64,000 nt of DNA, taken from positions 62,001-126,000 of the forward strand of contig JAKAQO010000004.1 of assembly GCA_021822495.1 (NCBI GenBank), written 5' to 3'. The translations under genes were made by a program, and so were the position numbers. Below are positions 1 through 8,605 of this stretch, piece after piece. The number at the start of each line of letters is the position of its first letter. Within the stretch, counting starts at the first letter, position 1. The notes under the pieces are model-generated. The model searched no databases. It was not told where the DNA came from and saw nothing but the letters and a program-made list of their open reading frames with translations. The DNA comes from a bacterium. Its GTDB lineage: Bacteria; Elusimicrobiota; Elusimicrobia; UBA1565; UBA9628.

Positions 1-310
1 CCGCCAAGAGAGGATACTGAATTTCTCCAAGCCCGCCGTCTTTGCGCTCCGTATTGACCCAAGCCAGATGGGTGAACTGGCTGTCAATGGAACAGCCCAA
101 CACCTCGCAACCGAGTTTTTTGAAGTCTTCCATCCGATCGCTAAACGCCGTAATCTCCGTCGGACAGACAAAGGTAAAATCAAGCGGATAAAAGAAGAGA
201 ATCAACCACTTTCCCTTGTAATCCGACAATTTTACTTCCTTAAACAGTTTCCCTGATAAGGCCGTGGCCTTAAAATCAGGAGCCGGCTTTTGAACTAAAG
301 AATCTCCCAT
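1..310 (-). CDS. 2-Cys peroxiredoxin (AhpC/TSA, Prx1 type), 3' end outside window
   Basis: Reading leftwards from ATG at 310, the first 103 codons encode a thioredoxin-fold peroxidase that reduces hydrogen peroxide and organic hydroperoxides in the cytoplasm. The peroxidatic cysteine sits in the signature FTFVCPTE, after the FFYPLDF strand. [12 protein letters not shown] further on is also typical of the Prx1/AhpC group. The resolving cysteine would lie beyond base 1, so the gene is cut by the window edge and not necessarily broken. An AGGAGG ribosome site stands 8 bases before the ATG. The gene is divergent from lptD. Confidence 0.93.
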   Translation of the reverse strand, partial: MGDSLVQKPAPDFKATALSGKLFKEVKLSDYKGKWLILFFYPLDFTFVCPTEITAFSDRMEDFKKLGCEVLGCSIDSQFTHLAWVNTERKDGGLGEIQYPLLA

Positions 311-453
311 ATTTTCATCCTCCTTTTTCTCATAATACAAAATTTGACTGTTTTAAGGGATGGGCAAAATTTAGTTTAATTGACGAATGGAAAACAGGCC
401 GGAAAGGAGCGGCCTTTTTTGTTGATGGAACCCATTTTTAGTTTCTCCTCTTT
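311..453. promoter_or_regulatory. Divergent intergenic region between peroxiredoxin and lptD
   Basis: This 143-base gap must hold the promoters of both divergent genes. A TTGACT hexamer at 344-349 points towards lptD but has only a weak -10 candidate (AATTTA at 368-373). On the other strand TATTAT lies just upstream of the peroxiredoxin ribosome site, without a good -35. The hairpin at 396-420 lies in the lptD leader. No small ORF stands out. Confidence 0.35.
396..420 (+). terminator. Terminator-like hairpin in the lptD leader
   Basis: AGGCCG (396-401) pairs with CGGCCT (410-415) around an 8-base loop and runs into six T residues (415-420), the form of a rho-independent terminator on the + strand. 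No + strand gene lies upstream inside the window, so it would act on the lptD leader transcript (attenuation) or simply insulate lptD from antisense transcription. The 6-bp stem is short. Confidence 0.45.
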
Positions 454-2748
454 GTGATTTCCTTTATTTTTTCTATTTTTTTAATCGGAAGCCCCAATAT
501 TTCCGCGGCCATACCCGTTTCTTCCTCCACGGTGGCTGTAGCCATCTCAAGCCCAAGCGCGAAAACCACTTTAAAAGTATCTTCTTCCGCGGCGACGATC
601 AAGCCCGACTCCATCCTCGCTGAAGCCGATACCGGCTACGTTCTTCCCAAACCCCCAAAAATTTCAACCGATGAAAGCCTCACGATATTTGAGGCCGATG
701 AAGTGGATTATTCAAGTCCCGTCATCCATATGAAAGGCAACGTGGTTATCCATCAATCTACGCGAACCATTAAAGCCGACCAACTATGGATTAATCAAAA
801 TACCAATATCGGAACATCCAAGGGCTTTTTAATCATTAAAGATTCCGGCTCGGCCATCAGCGGAAATCCCGGAAAATATGATTTCGGAACGGAAACCGGA
901 ACCTTGATTCACGCTTCCGCCGGATATGGGTATTGGCAGGTGCACGGAGAGACTGCGACTGTCAAGCCGGGTCAAAAAGCGGTCTATGAAAACGCGGATT
1001 TTACCAGTTGCAACGTTTACCCTAACCCGGACTATCACTTTCATTCCACCCATCTTCTTGTCGTTCCGAATAAATACTTATTGGGGTACAACACCACGTT
1101 CTGCCTTGGAAAAACCCCGCTTTTCTATATGCCATTCTTCTATAAATCCTTGGTCCCTAAAAACAAGAAGAACGGAACGTTCCACATCACTTCCGACCCG
1201 GGATACGACTATCGAAACGGTTACTTTCTAAAAAACATGGCGGAGGAAGATTGGAGCAAAACCCTCCAGACCAAGGAGTATCTGGACTATTACTCCAACG
1301 AAGGCGTCGGAATGGGCGGTGAAATCGATCACCACGAGAGTAAAAATCAAAGAGGCTCGCTTTATTTTTATACTATCAAGGAAAATCCGCCCAAAACCGT
1401 GGGGGGAAATCTTATTTCGAGCGGGCTCAGGCGATGGGGGGTTTACGGAGATGAATTTGATCAACTGACCAGTTCTCTTTCCTTCCAAGCCCGCATCCAG
1501 GCTCAATCCGATCAAAATTTCAATAATGATTACGCGCGCTCAAACCTCTATCCCGTGGCCAATCAGCTCATTAATAGCAGCGCTCTCGTCTACCGTCAAG
1601 CCAAATACTTTGCGCGCGTGAGCTACTCCCGAGTCGACAACGCCTATAATCCCAACGGAGTCAACGGCGGAGGCTTTCAAACTTATTCCGAAAGCGCCCC
1701 AAGATTTGATTTTCAAACCGTTCCGCTTAAGTTTAAACATGATCCTCTCATCAATACCTTCAGCGCCTTTGAAGACAACACCACGCAACAGGGCCAACCT
1801 TTTTTGCAACATTCCGCCGGCATCAACTGGCAAGGATCGAACGTCTACCGAATGGGTTGCGGAGTCAACTTTACCCCGACCATCCAATATTCTGGAACCT
1901 ATTACAGCAAAACAAATCCCTTAAGCCCTTACGCGACCAACCCAACCGCAATCTCAACCAACGCTTTCATCAACAATTATTCCGCCTCGGGGGACCTTCG
2001 TCTTCCCACCATCGTGGGAGACGTGGATGTCATTCAAAGCATGACCGGACGCAGCCGAATGAACAGCTTCGGTCTTGATTCAAACGCCCCCGATCACGGA
2101 ATTCAAAGCGAAATGGCAACCCTAGAAGACGTCTACACCTTTTCTCCGACTTCTATGTTCCGAATTACTTCTGGGTATAACGAACAACAAGTGACCAACC
2201 AACCCATTCCCTTAAATCAAAGAATACAGCCCATCGCCGAGAACCTTACCTACGTCACTCATTCCGGAATCAATATCACGCAGTCCAACACCTATCAATT
2301 TGACGGGGGAGAACAGTCTTTCCAGCTCAACGCCATGAAAGGCGCCGAGAACGGAACTCATTTCGGAATTTCGGCCGGATATGCGCCCATCGTCCCCGGG
2401 GTCAGCCCTCAAACCTATACCGTCAACACGGACTTTGGCTGGGCTCCGGCTTCCGGAACCTGGCACGTTTTTTTCATCACCCGCTCTCAAGCTGTTTCAA
2501 ACGCGGGAGTCGGACAAATGCAGGCCTTCGCCCTTTATGACAAAGAATTGACGGTGGTCAAACTCTGGCATGATTTTATCGGTACCGGACAATTTCTATT
2601 CCGCCCGGGGAACGTCAAACAAGTTTCTTTTAATATAACGCTGCGTCTGCCAGCGGGCGGACCACCAACCAGCAAGGCCCAACAGCAACAAACCGATTGG
2701 GAATCGGAATGGTATCCGCAAAGGCAACGCCCCATGACCCGGCTCTAA
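454..2748 (+). CDS. lptD: LPS-assembly outer-membrane protein LptD (OstA/Imp)
   Basis: This 764-residue protein is the outer-membrane component that inserts lipopolysaccharide into the outer leaflet. It begins with a hydrophobic signal sequence (about 1-20) and a low-complexity Ser/Thr/Ala linker. An OstA/LptA-like beta-jellyroll follows (about 78-170), recognisable from FEADEVDYSSPVIHMKGNV. The long C-terminal part (about 220-745), rich in aromatic and Asn/Gly residues, fits the LptD barrel. The start is GTG at 454, because a TAG lies in frame 15 bases upstream; no clear ribosome site precedes it. Cysteines are few, so the E. coli disulphide pattern is not obvious. Length is close to E. coli LptD (784). 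The gene stands alone and converges on the ROK kinase gene with a 6-base gap. Confidence 0.85.
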   Translation: MISFIFSIFLIGSPNISAAIPVSSSTVAVAISSPSAKTTLKVSSSAATIKPDSILAEADTGYVLPKPPKISTDESLTIFEADEVDYSSPVIHMKGNVVIHQSTRTIKADQLWINQNTNIGTSKGFLIIKDSGSAISGNPGKYDFGTETGTLIHASAGYGYWQVHGETATVKPGQKAVYENADFTSCNVYPNPDYHFHSTHLLVVPNKYLLGYNTTFCLGKTPLFYMPFFYKSLVPKNKKNGTFHITSDPGYDYRNGYFLKNMAEEDWSKTLQTKEYLDYYSNEGVGMGGEIDHHESKNQRGSLYFYTIKENPPKTVGGNLISSGLRRWGVYGDEFDQLTSSLSFQARIQAQSDQNFNNDYARSNLYPVANQLINSSALVYRQAKYFARVSYSRVDNAYNPNGVNGGGFQTYSESAPRFDFQTVPLKFKHDPLINTFSAFEDNTTQQGQPFLQHSAGINWQGSNVYRMGCGVNFTPTIQYSGTYYSKTNPLSPYATNPTAISTNAFINNYSASGDLRLPTIVGDVDVIQSMTGRSRMNSFGLDSNAPDHGIQSEMATLEDVYTFSPTSMFRITSGYNEQQVTNQPIPLNQRIQPIAENLTYVTHSGINITQSNTYQFDGGEQSFQLNAMKGAENGTHFGISAGYAPIVPGVSPQTYTVNTDFGWAPASGTWHVFFITRSQAVSNAGVGQMQAFALYDKELTVVKLWHDFIGTGQFLFRPGNVKQVSFNITLRLPAGGPPTSKAQQQQTDWESEWYPQRQRPMTRL

Positions 2749-2754
2749 CGCTTA

Positions 2755-3714
2755 TTAATTTTCCAAGGCTAGTAAAGCCGCGCCGATACAACCAAAATCG
2801 GCGTTCTCAGTCATCCGAAGCTTGGCGCGTGAAAAAGGAAGTTTAAAAGGCTCTTGGGCAAGTTCTTTTTTAAGGGGATCCATCAAATGCCGGCCAGCGG
2901 CGGACACTCCGCCTAAAAGAGAAATTCCGTCCGGATTAAAGATCATGACCAAACTCGCGATTCCAGCGGCAAGATAACGCGCGGTCACCGCCCAAACTTC
3001 CTGAGATAAAACGTCTCCCATTTGGGCGGCCTCGCTTAAATGCCGGGGCTCAAGAGCGCTTGGTTCCGCGCACAAAGATAGAAGGATTCGCCCTTTATCC
3101 GGGCTCTCCGCAAGCATTCGCCGCGCCGTATTGATAATCCCATATCCGCCCGCATAGGCCTCAAGACACCCGCGGCTTCCGCAATGGCAGAGCTCTCCCC
3201 CGACCGCGACTCTCATATGCCCAATTTCTCCCGCGCTCCCCGCCGAACCCCGGTAGAGTTTCCCCTGACACACGATGCCGCCGCCCACTCCCGTTCCCAA
3301 TGTCAGTCCCAAAAAGTTCTCGCCTTTTCTTTTAAAGTCCAAGACGTAACAACCCCAAACCGCGGCGTTGGCGTCATTTTCAACGATAAAATTCCGGGAA
3401 CCTATTTCTTTTGAAAAAGCTTTTTTAAAATCAAAATTCGGCCAGCCCTTTAAATTAGGGGCAAACAAAATTTTTCCGGATACGGGATCAACGGCGCCCG
3501 CCAAGGCGAGTCCAAATCCCTCCGCGCGAAGTTTGAGCGACTTTTCCATCTCTAAGATGGTCATCGCGATTCGAGAGACAAAGTCCTTGGGACCCAAGGA
3601 AGACTGAGTGGGAACCTGTTTTTTTTCAAGAATTTTCCCGTTTTTCCCTAGAATCGCGATTTTTGTATAGGTTCCGCCCACATCCACGCCAATCGAAACG
3701 CTATTTTTTCCCAT
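2755..3714 (-). CDS. ROK-family sugar kinase (glucokinase-like)
   Basis: A 319-residue cytoplasmic kinase of the ROK family, most likely phosphorylating glucose or an N-acetylated hexosamine with ATP. The phosphate-binding motif DVGGTYTKIAI lies at the N-terminus. The catalytic aspartate is in NDANAAVWG, and LTLGTGVGGGIV is the adenosine motif. The structural zinc site is formed by the His of GEIGHM and by CHCGSRGCLEA. ATG at 3714 is preferred over an in-frame TTG at 3720 because GAGAGG sits 8 bases before it. It overlaps the end of folC by 14 bases, so the two are translationally coupled at the end of a housekeeping operon. Substrate specificity cannot be read from sequence. Confidence 0.88.
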   Translation of the reverse strand: MGKNSVSIGVDVGGTYTKIAILGKNGKILEKKQVPTQSSLGPKDFVSRIAMTILEMEKSLKLRAEGFGLALAGAVDPVSGKILFAPNLKGWPNFDFKKAFSKEIGSRNFIVENDANAAVWGCYVLDFKRKGENFLGLTLGTGVGGGIVCQGKLYRGSAGSAGEIGHMRVAVGGELCHCGSRGCLEAYAGGYGIINTARRMLAESPDKGRILLSLCAEPSALEPRHLSEAAQMGDVLSQEVWAVTARYLAAGIASLVMIFNPDGISLLGGVSAAGRHLMDPLKKELAQEPFKLPFSRAKLRMTENADFGCIGAALLALEN

Positions 3715-4999
3715 TTTCAAATCCTCTCTTTTTTAAAATTTGTCTCGCCTTCTCAATCAGATAAAGCGAACCGCAAACAATCACAACAGGCGCATCTTCA
3801 TTGTGCCAAATGTTCAAGGCCTCCTCAAGACTTGTCGCCTCCGCAACTTCCGCTTTTGGGAAAACACGGGAAGCAATTTCCGCAATTTTGCCGGCAGAAG
3901 CCGCGCGGGGATTTAAAGAGGATACGGCCATAACCGAACCTTGATTTTGCGGCAAAGACTTAAGAGAAGAAGCGATATCCTTATCCTCCATCATGCCGAT
4001 AACCCATAAAGCGCGTTCTTTGGCCCACGGAGACCTCTCCCACGTTTTAGAAAAATTTCGCAACGCCTCCGGATTATGGCCTCCGTCTAAAATTGCCGTC
4101 CTCTGATGAGGCCCCGTCAATACTTCAAAGCGCCCGGGCCAGGAAACCTGGGCAAGGCCTTTTTCAATATCTCCGTGAGAAACATTCAAAATTCCATTTT
4201 GATCAAGATAAGACAAAACCGCCTCGGCCAAGGCGACATTTTTACCTTGAGAAAAACCAAGGAGAGTTAAAGCCGCTTCCGTTTTCCAAGGAGTCTTAAG
4301 AATTTGCCTATTTCGCTCCCAATCTATTTTTTTTACCGTCCAGGGGTTTTGAACGATGAAAAGAGGCGAACCTTGCGCCTGCGCTCTGTCTTGAATGTCC
4401 CTCATTGCCTCCGGCAAAAGCGCGGAACAAAAAACAGGACAATTTTTCTTAATAATTCCCGCTTTTTCGCGGGCAATCTCTTTAAGCGTATTGCCCAGCC
4501 AATTCATATGATCGAAATCAATCGAGGTGATGATGGACGCTAGCGGCGCATGAACGACATTCGTCGCGTCCAACCGGCCGCCAAGCCCGGTTTCAATGAC
4601 AGCGATCTCAACTTGATTTTGAGCGAAATACTGGAAAGCGATTGAAGTCAAAATCTCAAAATAAGTCAGTTCTTTCCTGGAATCAAGAGAAAGAGTTTTC
4701 TCCAAGAACCGAGCAAAATCTTTCTCGCTAATCCAAACCCCATTGATGCGAATCCGCTCCCGAGGGCTCTCAAGATGCGGGGAAAGATAAAACCCGGTCT
4801 TATATCCCGAAGCGCGCAAAACCGATTCCAAAATGGCGCAACTTGAGCCTTTTCCGTTGGTGCCGGCGACATGAAGAACTCGCAGATGATTCTGCGGATT
4901 TCCCAATAAAGCGAGATGTTCTAAGATGCGGTCAAGGCCCGGAACAATTTTATGTTCCTGACGCGCTTCAAGAATTTGAAGGAATTTTTCGTGAGTCAT
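3701..4999 (-). CDS. folC: Bifunctional folylpolyglutamate synthase / dihydrofolate synthase
   Basis: FolC adds L-glutamate to dihydropteroate or to folates in the cytoplasm, using ATP. The P-loop GTNGKGSSCAILE and the Mur-ligase-like core (ETGLGGRLDATN, then SIDFDHMNWLGNT) are diagnostic. DGGHNPEALRNF marks the C-terminal glutamate-ligase domain. The chosen start (ATG at 4999) gives 432 residues, the usual FolC length, and overlaps the murA 3' end by 32 bases. ATG at 5053, three bases after AGAGG, is an alternative that would lengthen the overlap to 86 bases. One gene probably serves both synthase steps, as in E. coli. Confidence 0.9.
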   Translation of the reverse strand: MTHEKFLQILEARQEHKIVPGLDRILEHLALLGNPQNHLRVLHVAGTNGKGSSCAILESVLRASGYKTGFYLSPHLESPRERIRINGVWISEKDFARFLEKTLSLDSRKELTYFEILTSIAFQYFAQNQVEIAVIETGLGGRLDATNVVHAPLASIITSIDFDHMNWLGNTLKEIAREKAGIIKKNCPVFCSALLPEAMRDIQDRAQAQGSPLFIVQNPWTVKKIDWERNRQILKTPWKTEAALTLLGFSQGKNVALAEAVLSYLDQNGILNVSHGDIEKGLAQVSWPGRFEVLTGPHQRTAILDGGHNPEALRNFSKTWERSPWAKERALWVIGMMEDKDIASSLKSLPQNQGSVMAVSSLNPRAASAGKIAEIASRVFPKAEVAEATSLEEALNIWHNEDAPVVIVCGSLYLIEKARQILKKRGFENGKK

Positions 5000-6251
5000 T
5001 GACGCGCCGGATAGAAGCCCCAAGCTGAGACAATTTGCTTTCAACTTTTTCATAGCCTCTATCGATATGATACACGCGCTGCAAGACGCTTCTCCCCTCG
5101 GCAGCCAAGGCCGCAACTAAAAGCGCCGCGCCGCCGCGAATATCGGAAGCCATAATCGGAGCGCCCGTTAACTTCTTAACACCCGAAATCCGCGCATAAT
5201 TTCCGTGAACAGAAATTGAGGCGCCCATGCGCAGAAGTTCCGCCGCATGGAGAAAGCGATTTTCAAAAATGGTTTCTTCCACATCGCTTTCTCCCTCAGC
5301 CAAACACATGAGGCTCATCCAAACAGCTTGTAAATCCGTCGGAAATTCAGGGTAAGGTCCGGTCTTAATGGAAACAGGCTTAAGCGTATCTTTTCCGGGC
5401 ATCACTGATATTTTCCGAGCTCCGGTTTTGACCGACATTCCGCAAGCGCGCAATTTGACGATGGGGTCTCTCAGATGCCTGGGTTCCACACCCACCAAAT
5501 CAATATGGCCGCGCGTCGCGGCGGCAGCAATCATAAAAGTACCGGCTTCCAGGCGATCGGGAATGACCGAATACCGCGCTCCCTTTAAAACGGCTTTCCC
5601 GCGGATATGAATCACCGAGCGTCCCGCTCCTTTAACCTTGGCGCCAAGAGAGTTTAAGAATCTTCCTAAATCTTCAATTTCCGGTTCTCTCGCCGCATTT
5701 TCAATGATTGTTTCTCCCTCTAAAGCGGCGGCGGCCATCATCAAATTTTCAGTGGCGCCGACGCTGGGAAATTTGAGATGAATTCGTCCAGGGGTTAGTT
5801 CTCGGGATGAGAGGATAATATCTCCCTGATCGACGAGTTCTCGAGCGCCCAAAGCCTTAAAACCGTCTAAATGGATATCAATAGGGCGAAGACCGATGGA
5901 ACAACCTCCCGGAATCGGAACCCGCACCACGCCAAAACGCGCCAAGAGAGGACCCGCAACCAACACCGAAGCGCGCATCTGCTTGACCAAATCATACGGG
6001 GCGTGAGTCTTAAGAGATGACTTCGGTTTGACGGTCACGCGAGAACCTTGAACCACGATTTTTTTCCCAAGGCTTTCAAGGAGTTGAAAGGTTGTCCGAA
6101 TATCCCTCAAAAGAACCGGGACGTTCTCAATGACGCAAGCCTCATCGGTTAGTAGACTCGCAATGAGAATGGGAAGAGCCGCATTCTTAGAACCGCTGAT
6201 TTTAACTTGACCCCTGAGCGGTTTGCCGCCGTCAATCAAAAATTGATCCAT
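4968..6251 (-). CDS. murA: UDP-N-acetylglucosamine 1-carboxyvinyltransferase MurA
   Basis: MurA catalyses the first committed step of peptidoglycan synthesis, transferring enolpyruvate from PEP to UDP-GlcNAc in the cytoplasm. The protein has 427 residues, normal for the family. The active-site cysteine, the one alkylated by fosfomycin, is present in GGCSIGLRPIDIHLDGF. The substrate-binding lysine is in SGSKNAALP. DRLEAGTF and GGAALLVAAL belong to the EPSP-synthase-like fold. It starts two bases after the prmC stop, with AAAAGGA as ribosome site, so it belongs to the prfA-prmC-murA-folC operon. Confidence 0.97.
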   Translation of the reverse strand: MDQFLIDGGKPLRGQVKISGSKNAALPILIASLLTDEACVIENVPVLLRDIRTTFQLLESLGKKIVVQGSRVTVKPKSSLKTHAPYDLVKQMRASVLVAGPLLARFGVVRVPIPGGCSIGLRPIDIHLDGFKALGARELVDQGDIILSSRELTPGRIHLKFPSVGATENLMMAAAALEGETIIENAAREPEIEDLGRFLNSLGAKVKGAGRSVIHIRGKAVLKGARYSVIPDRLEAGTFMIAAAATRGHIDLVGVEPRHLRDPIVKLRACGMSVKTGARKISVMPGKDTLKPVSIKTGPYPEFPTDLQAVWMSLMCLAEGESDVEETIFENRFLHAAELLRMGASISVHGNYARISGVKKLTGAPIMASDIRGGAALLVAALAAEGRSVLQRVYHIDRGYEKVESKLSQLGASIRRVNDSRKIPSNS

Positions 6252-6253
6252 GT

Positions 6254-7105
6254 TTAATCCTTTTGAGCGATGGCCAGACGCTCAATTCCGGCAAAATCGC
6301 GCTGAACTTCCGCGCGCTTAAAACCAGCCTTTTCCATGATTGTCCTGATCTTTTTGCCTTGCCCAAAGCCAATCTCGGCGACTACAAGTCCCTTTGGTTT
6401 CAAATACTTTGCGGCACGAGAGAAAATTCTGCGCAAATATTTGAGCCCATCCGGCCCGCCGTCTAAAGCCAAGCGCGGCTCTTTTAAAACCTCCGGCTCA
6501 AGATTTTTTATTTCGGAACTCGGAATATAAGGCGGGTTTGAAGCGATTAAATCGAATTTAAGATTTTCTAAGTTCCAGTCCTCAAGCATATCTTGATGGA
6601 TAAGAGAAATTCGCCGCGCTTCTTCCGGATAGAAACTCAAATTTTTTTTCATCCAACTCATTGCGCGAAGGCTTTTCTCCATAGCGAGAATGCGCGCTTT
6701 CTCAAAGCGATGCGCTAATGAAATAGAAATCGCGCCCGTGCCCGCCCCAATGTCCAAAAATAAAAATTCTTCTTTCTCCCGGCCCTCAAGAATCTTAAAA
6801 ACTTTAAAAACCAACTCTTCCGTCTCCGGCCTTGGAATCAGCGCTCCCGCGCCGCAAAGAAACGTCAGATCAAGAAAAGGCTGATTTCCCGTCACATAGG
6901 CCAAGGGTTCTCGATGAGCACGGAGACCAATGAGAGCAAAAAATTTATTTTTCTCATCAGGAGAAACGGGGCCTATCCGACCGCCTTGAATTTGAGCGCG
7001 CCCGACGTTCAACACATGGGATAATAAAAACTCGGAGGAGACCTCCGGTTCCGGAACATTGCGCTTCTTTAAATAATCACAGCCTTCTTTCAAGATGGGA
7101 ATCAT
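6254..7105 (-). CDS. prmC: Release-factor glutamine N5-methyltransferase PrmC
   Basis: PrmC methylates the glutamine of the GGQ motif in RF1 and RF2 using S-adenosylmethionine. The 283-residue protein has the alpha-helical N-terminal domain and a Rossmann methyltransferase domain with [16 protein letters not shown] (SAM loop). The hallmark [10 protein letters not shown] binds the glutamine side chain. Its ATG overlaps the prfA stop as ATGA, so enzyme and substrate are translationally coupled, a very common arrangement. Confidence 0.96.
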   Translation of the reverse strand: MIPILKEGCDYLKKRNVPEPEVSSEFLLSHVLNVGRAQIQGGRIGPVSPDEKNKFFALIGLRAHREPLAYVTGNQPFLDLTFLCGAGALIPRPETEELVFKVFKILEGREKEEFLFLDIGAGTGAISISLAHRFEKARILAMEKSLRAMSWMKKNLSFYPEEARRISLIHQDMLEDWNLENLKFDLIASNPPYIPSSEIKNLEPEVLKEPRLALDGGPDGLKYLRRIFSRAAKYLKPKGLVVAEIGFGQGKKIRTIMEKAGFKRAEVQRDFAGIERLAIAQKD

Positions 7106-8172
7106 TGGGAAGCGACATCCCCGCGAGCGGCTTCTTCTCTTAGAGCCTCAATCACCGGTTCAATAGCGCCCTCCATGAGAGCGGGCAAATTGTGCCAGGA
7201 ACGCTCCAAACGGTGATCCGTGAGCCGATTTTGAGGGAAATTATAAGTCCTAATTTTTTCCGAACGGTCTCCGGTCCCCACCTGAAGTTTTCTGGTTTGA
7301 GAAACTTTTTCTTCATGCTTTTGGCGTTCCGCGTCATAGAGCTTGGAGCGAAGCATGGCCATCGCCTTCATTTTATTTTTAAGTTGAGATCGCTCGTCTT
7401 GACATTGAACGACCACCCCCGTGGGAATATGCGTAATACGAATCGCGGTTTCCACTTTATTGACGTTTTGCCCTCCCGCGCCGCCCGCGCGATAGGTATC
7501 TACTTTTAAATCCTCGGGGCGGATATCAACGTCCACCTCTTCCACTTCCGGCATCACGGCGACCGTGACCGTCGAGGTATGAATGCGTCCGGAAGCCTCC
7601 GTCTGGGGAACGCGCTGAACGCGGTGAACCCCGCCCTCGTATTTTAGCCAACCATAAACAGGCCCCCCGGAGATATAGAGCGCCCCAGACTTAAGTCCTT
7701 TAAGCCCCGTAGAGTTGGCCTCCATGGTTTCGACTCTAAAGCCTTGGTTTTGAGCAAAACGCCCATACATACGCAAAAGCTCCGCCGCAAACAAGGCCGA
7801 TTCATCCCCGCCCGCGCCCGCGCGAACTTCAAGAAAAACGTTTTTAGAATCGTTTGGATCCTTGGGTTTTAAAGCCTCTAAAAGTTCCGCCTGAATTTTC
7901 CGGGCCTTGTAAGACCAAGCGTCTTTTTCACGAATGGCTAATTCCACCAACTCTTTATCCGTCCCCGCTCCTTGAATGATTTCTTCTAAATCATTTATCT
8001 CTTTATAAGTTTTTTTGATTTCCTGAATCTTCAAAACCAGGGGGCGCAATTCATTATAACGAGCGGAAATACTTTTCAAGACATCGGAAGAAAGACCCGG
8101 CTGGGAAAGGCGAGACTCAAGGGATAAAAATTCCTCTTCCAATTTCAAAACGGAAGCGGGCAACATCTCCAT
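7102..8172 (-). CDS. prfA: Peptide chain release factor 1
   Basis: RF1 releases the completed peptide at UAA and UAG codons. The 356-residue protein carries the catalytic GGQ in [17 protein letters not shown]. The stop-codon tripeptide reads P-Q-T in [14 protein letters not shown], matching the P-x-T anticodon motif of RF1 and excluding RF2 (SPF). A coiled N-terminal domain and the [13 protein letters not shown] segment are typical. It is the upstream member of the prfA-prmC pair and starts 28 bases after rpmE ends. Confidence 0.97.
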   Translation of the reverse strand: MEMLPASVLKLEEEFLSLESRLSQPGLSSDVLKSISARYNELRPLVLKIQEIKKTYKEINDLEEIIQGAGTDKELVELAIREKDAWSYKARKIQAELLEALKPKDPNDSKNVFLEVRAGAGGDESALFAAELLRMYGRFAQNQGFRVETMEANSTGLKGLKSGALYISGGPVYGWLKYEGGVHRVQRVPQTEASGRIHTSTVTVAVMPEVEEVDVDIRPEDLKVDTYRAGGAGGQNVNKVETAIRITHIPTGVVVQCQDERSQLKNKMKAMAMLRSKLYDAERQKHEEKVSQTRKLQVGTGDRSEKIRTYNFPQNRLTDHRLERSWHNLPALMEGAIEPVIEALREEAARGDVASQ

Positions 8173-8199
8173 CAGGGAAGAATATCCCTTGGCAACGCC

Positions 8200-8538
8200 T
8201 TATTTCTTGGCAGGCGCTTTAGACGCAGCTTTTTTTTCCGTCGTTTTAGGAGCGGAGGTTAAGGTCTTTTTCGCCCGCGGGACCGCAGCCAGTTTCTTAA
8301 TCGGAGCCTTCGCCGATTTTCGAGCGATTGTTTTCCCCGCCGTAGCTTCAAAACGCTTCTTAAAGCGCTCGACCCGACCAGCGGCATCCACAAATTTCTG
8401 TTGTCCGGTAAAGAAAGGATGACAAGCGGAACAAATTTCCAATTTCACGTCTTTTCTTGTCGAACGAGTCTCAAAGGAGGCGCCGCAAGCGCAAGTGACC
8501 TTCGTCGTCATATATTGTGGATGAATTCCTGGTTTCAT
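8200..8538 (-). CDS. rpmE: 50S ribosomal protein L31, zinc type, with a Lys/Ala-rich tail
   Basis: Residues 1-66 align with the zinc-binding (C+) form of L31: GIHPQY, then CACGASF, then [12 protein letters not shown] and [10 protein letters not shown]. The four expected cysteines are present. The protein continues for about 45 residues of Ala, Lys, Pro and Thr, giving 112 residues where E. coli L31 has 70. The tail is basic and low-complexity, so it probably contacts rRNA or is disordered. A GAGGAA ribosome site precedes the ATG. It starts the run rpmE-prfA-prmC-murA-folC. Confidence 0.93.
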   Translation of the reverse strand: MKPGIHPQYMTTKVTCACGASFETRSTRKDVKLEICSACHPFFTGQQKFVDAAGRVERFKKRFEATAGKTIARKSAKAPIKKLAAVPRAKKTLTSAPKTTEKKAASKAPAKK

Positions 8539-8570
8539 GATTTCCTCTGCCGGATATGTAAAAATTTTCT

Positions 8571-8605
8571 TTTAGGTTTAACCTATTTTTAGTATTTTAC
8601 TAAAA
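8571..8605. promoter_or_regulatory. Two adjacent palindromes between rpmE and the HAD-like gene
   Basis: TAGGTTTAACCTA (8571-8583) is a palindrome around a central T. It is followed after three bases by TTTTAGTA-TTT-TACTAAAA (8587-8605), which reaches the A of the rightward ATG. Both lie in the 66-base divergent gap, so they are candidate operators or overlapping AT-rich promoter elements. No textbook -35/-10 pair is visible in either direction. Function is inferred from position only. Confidence 0.35.

Noticed and set aside
3715-3720. TTG at 3720 as start of the ROK kinase
   Set aside because: ATG 3714 has a well-spaced GAGAGG and fits the family N-terminus.
5000-5116. N-terminal extension of FolC into murA (ORF from 5116)
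   Set aside because: The extra residues do not resemble FolC and would overlap murA by about 150 bases.
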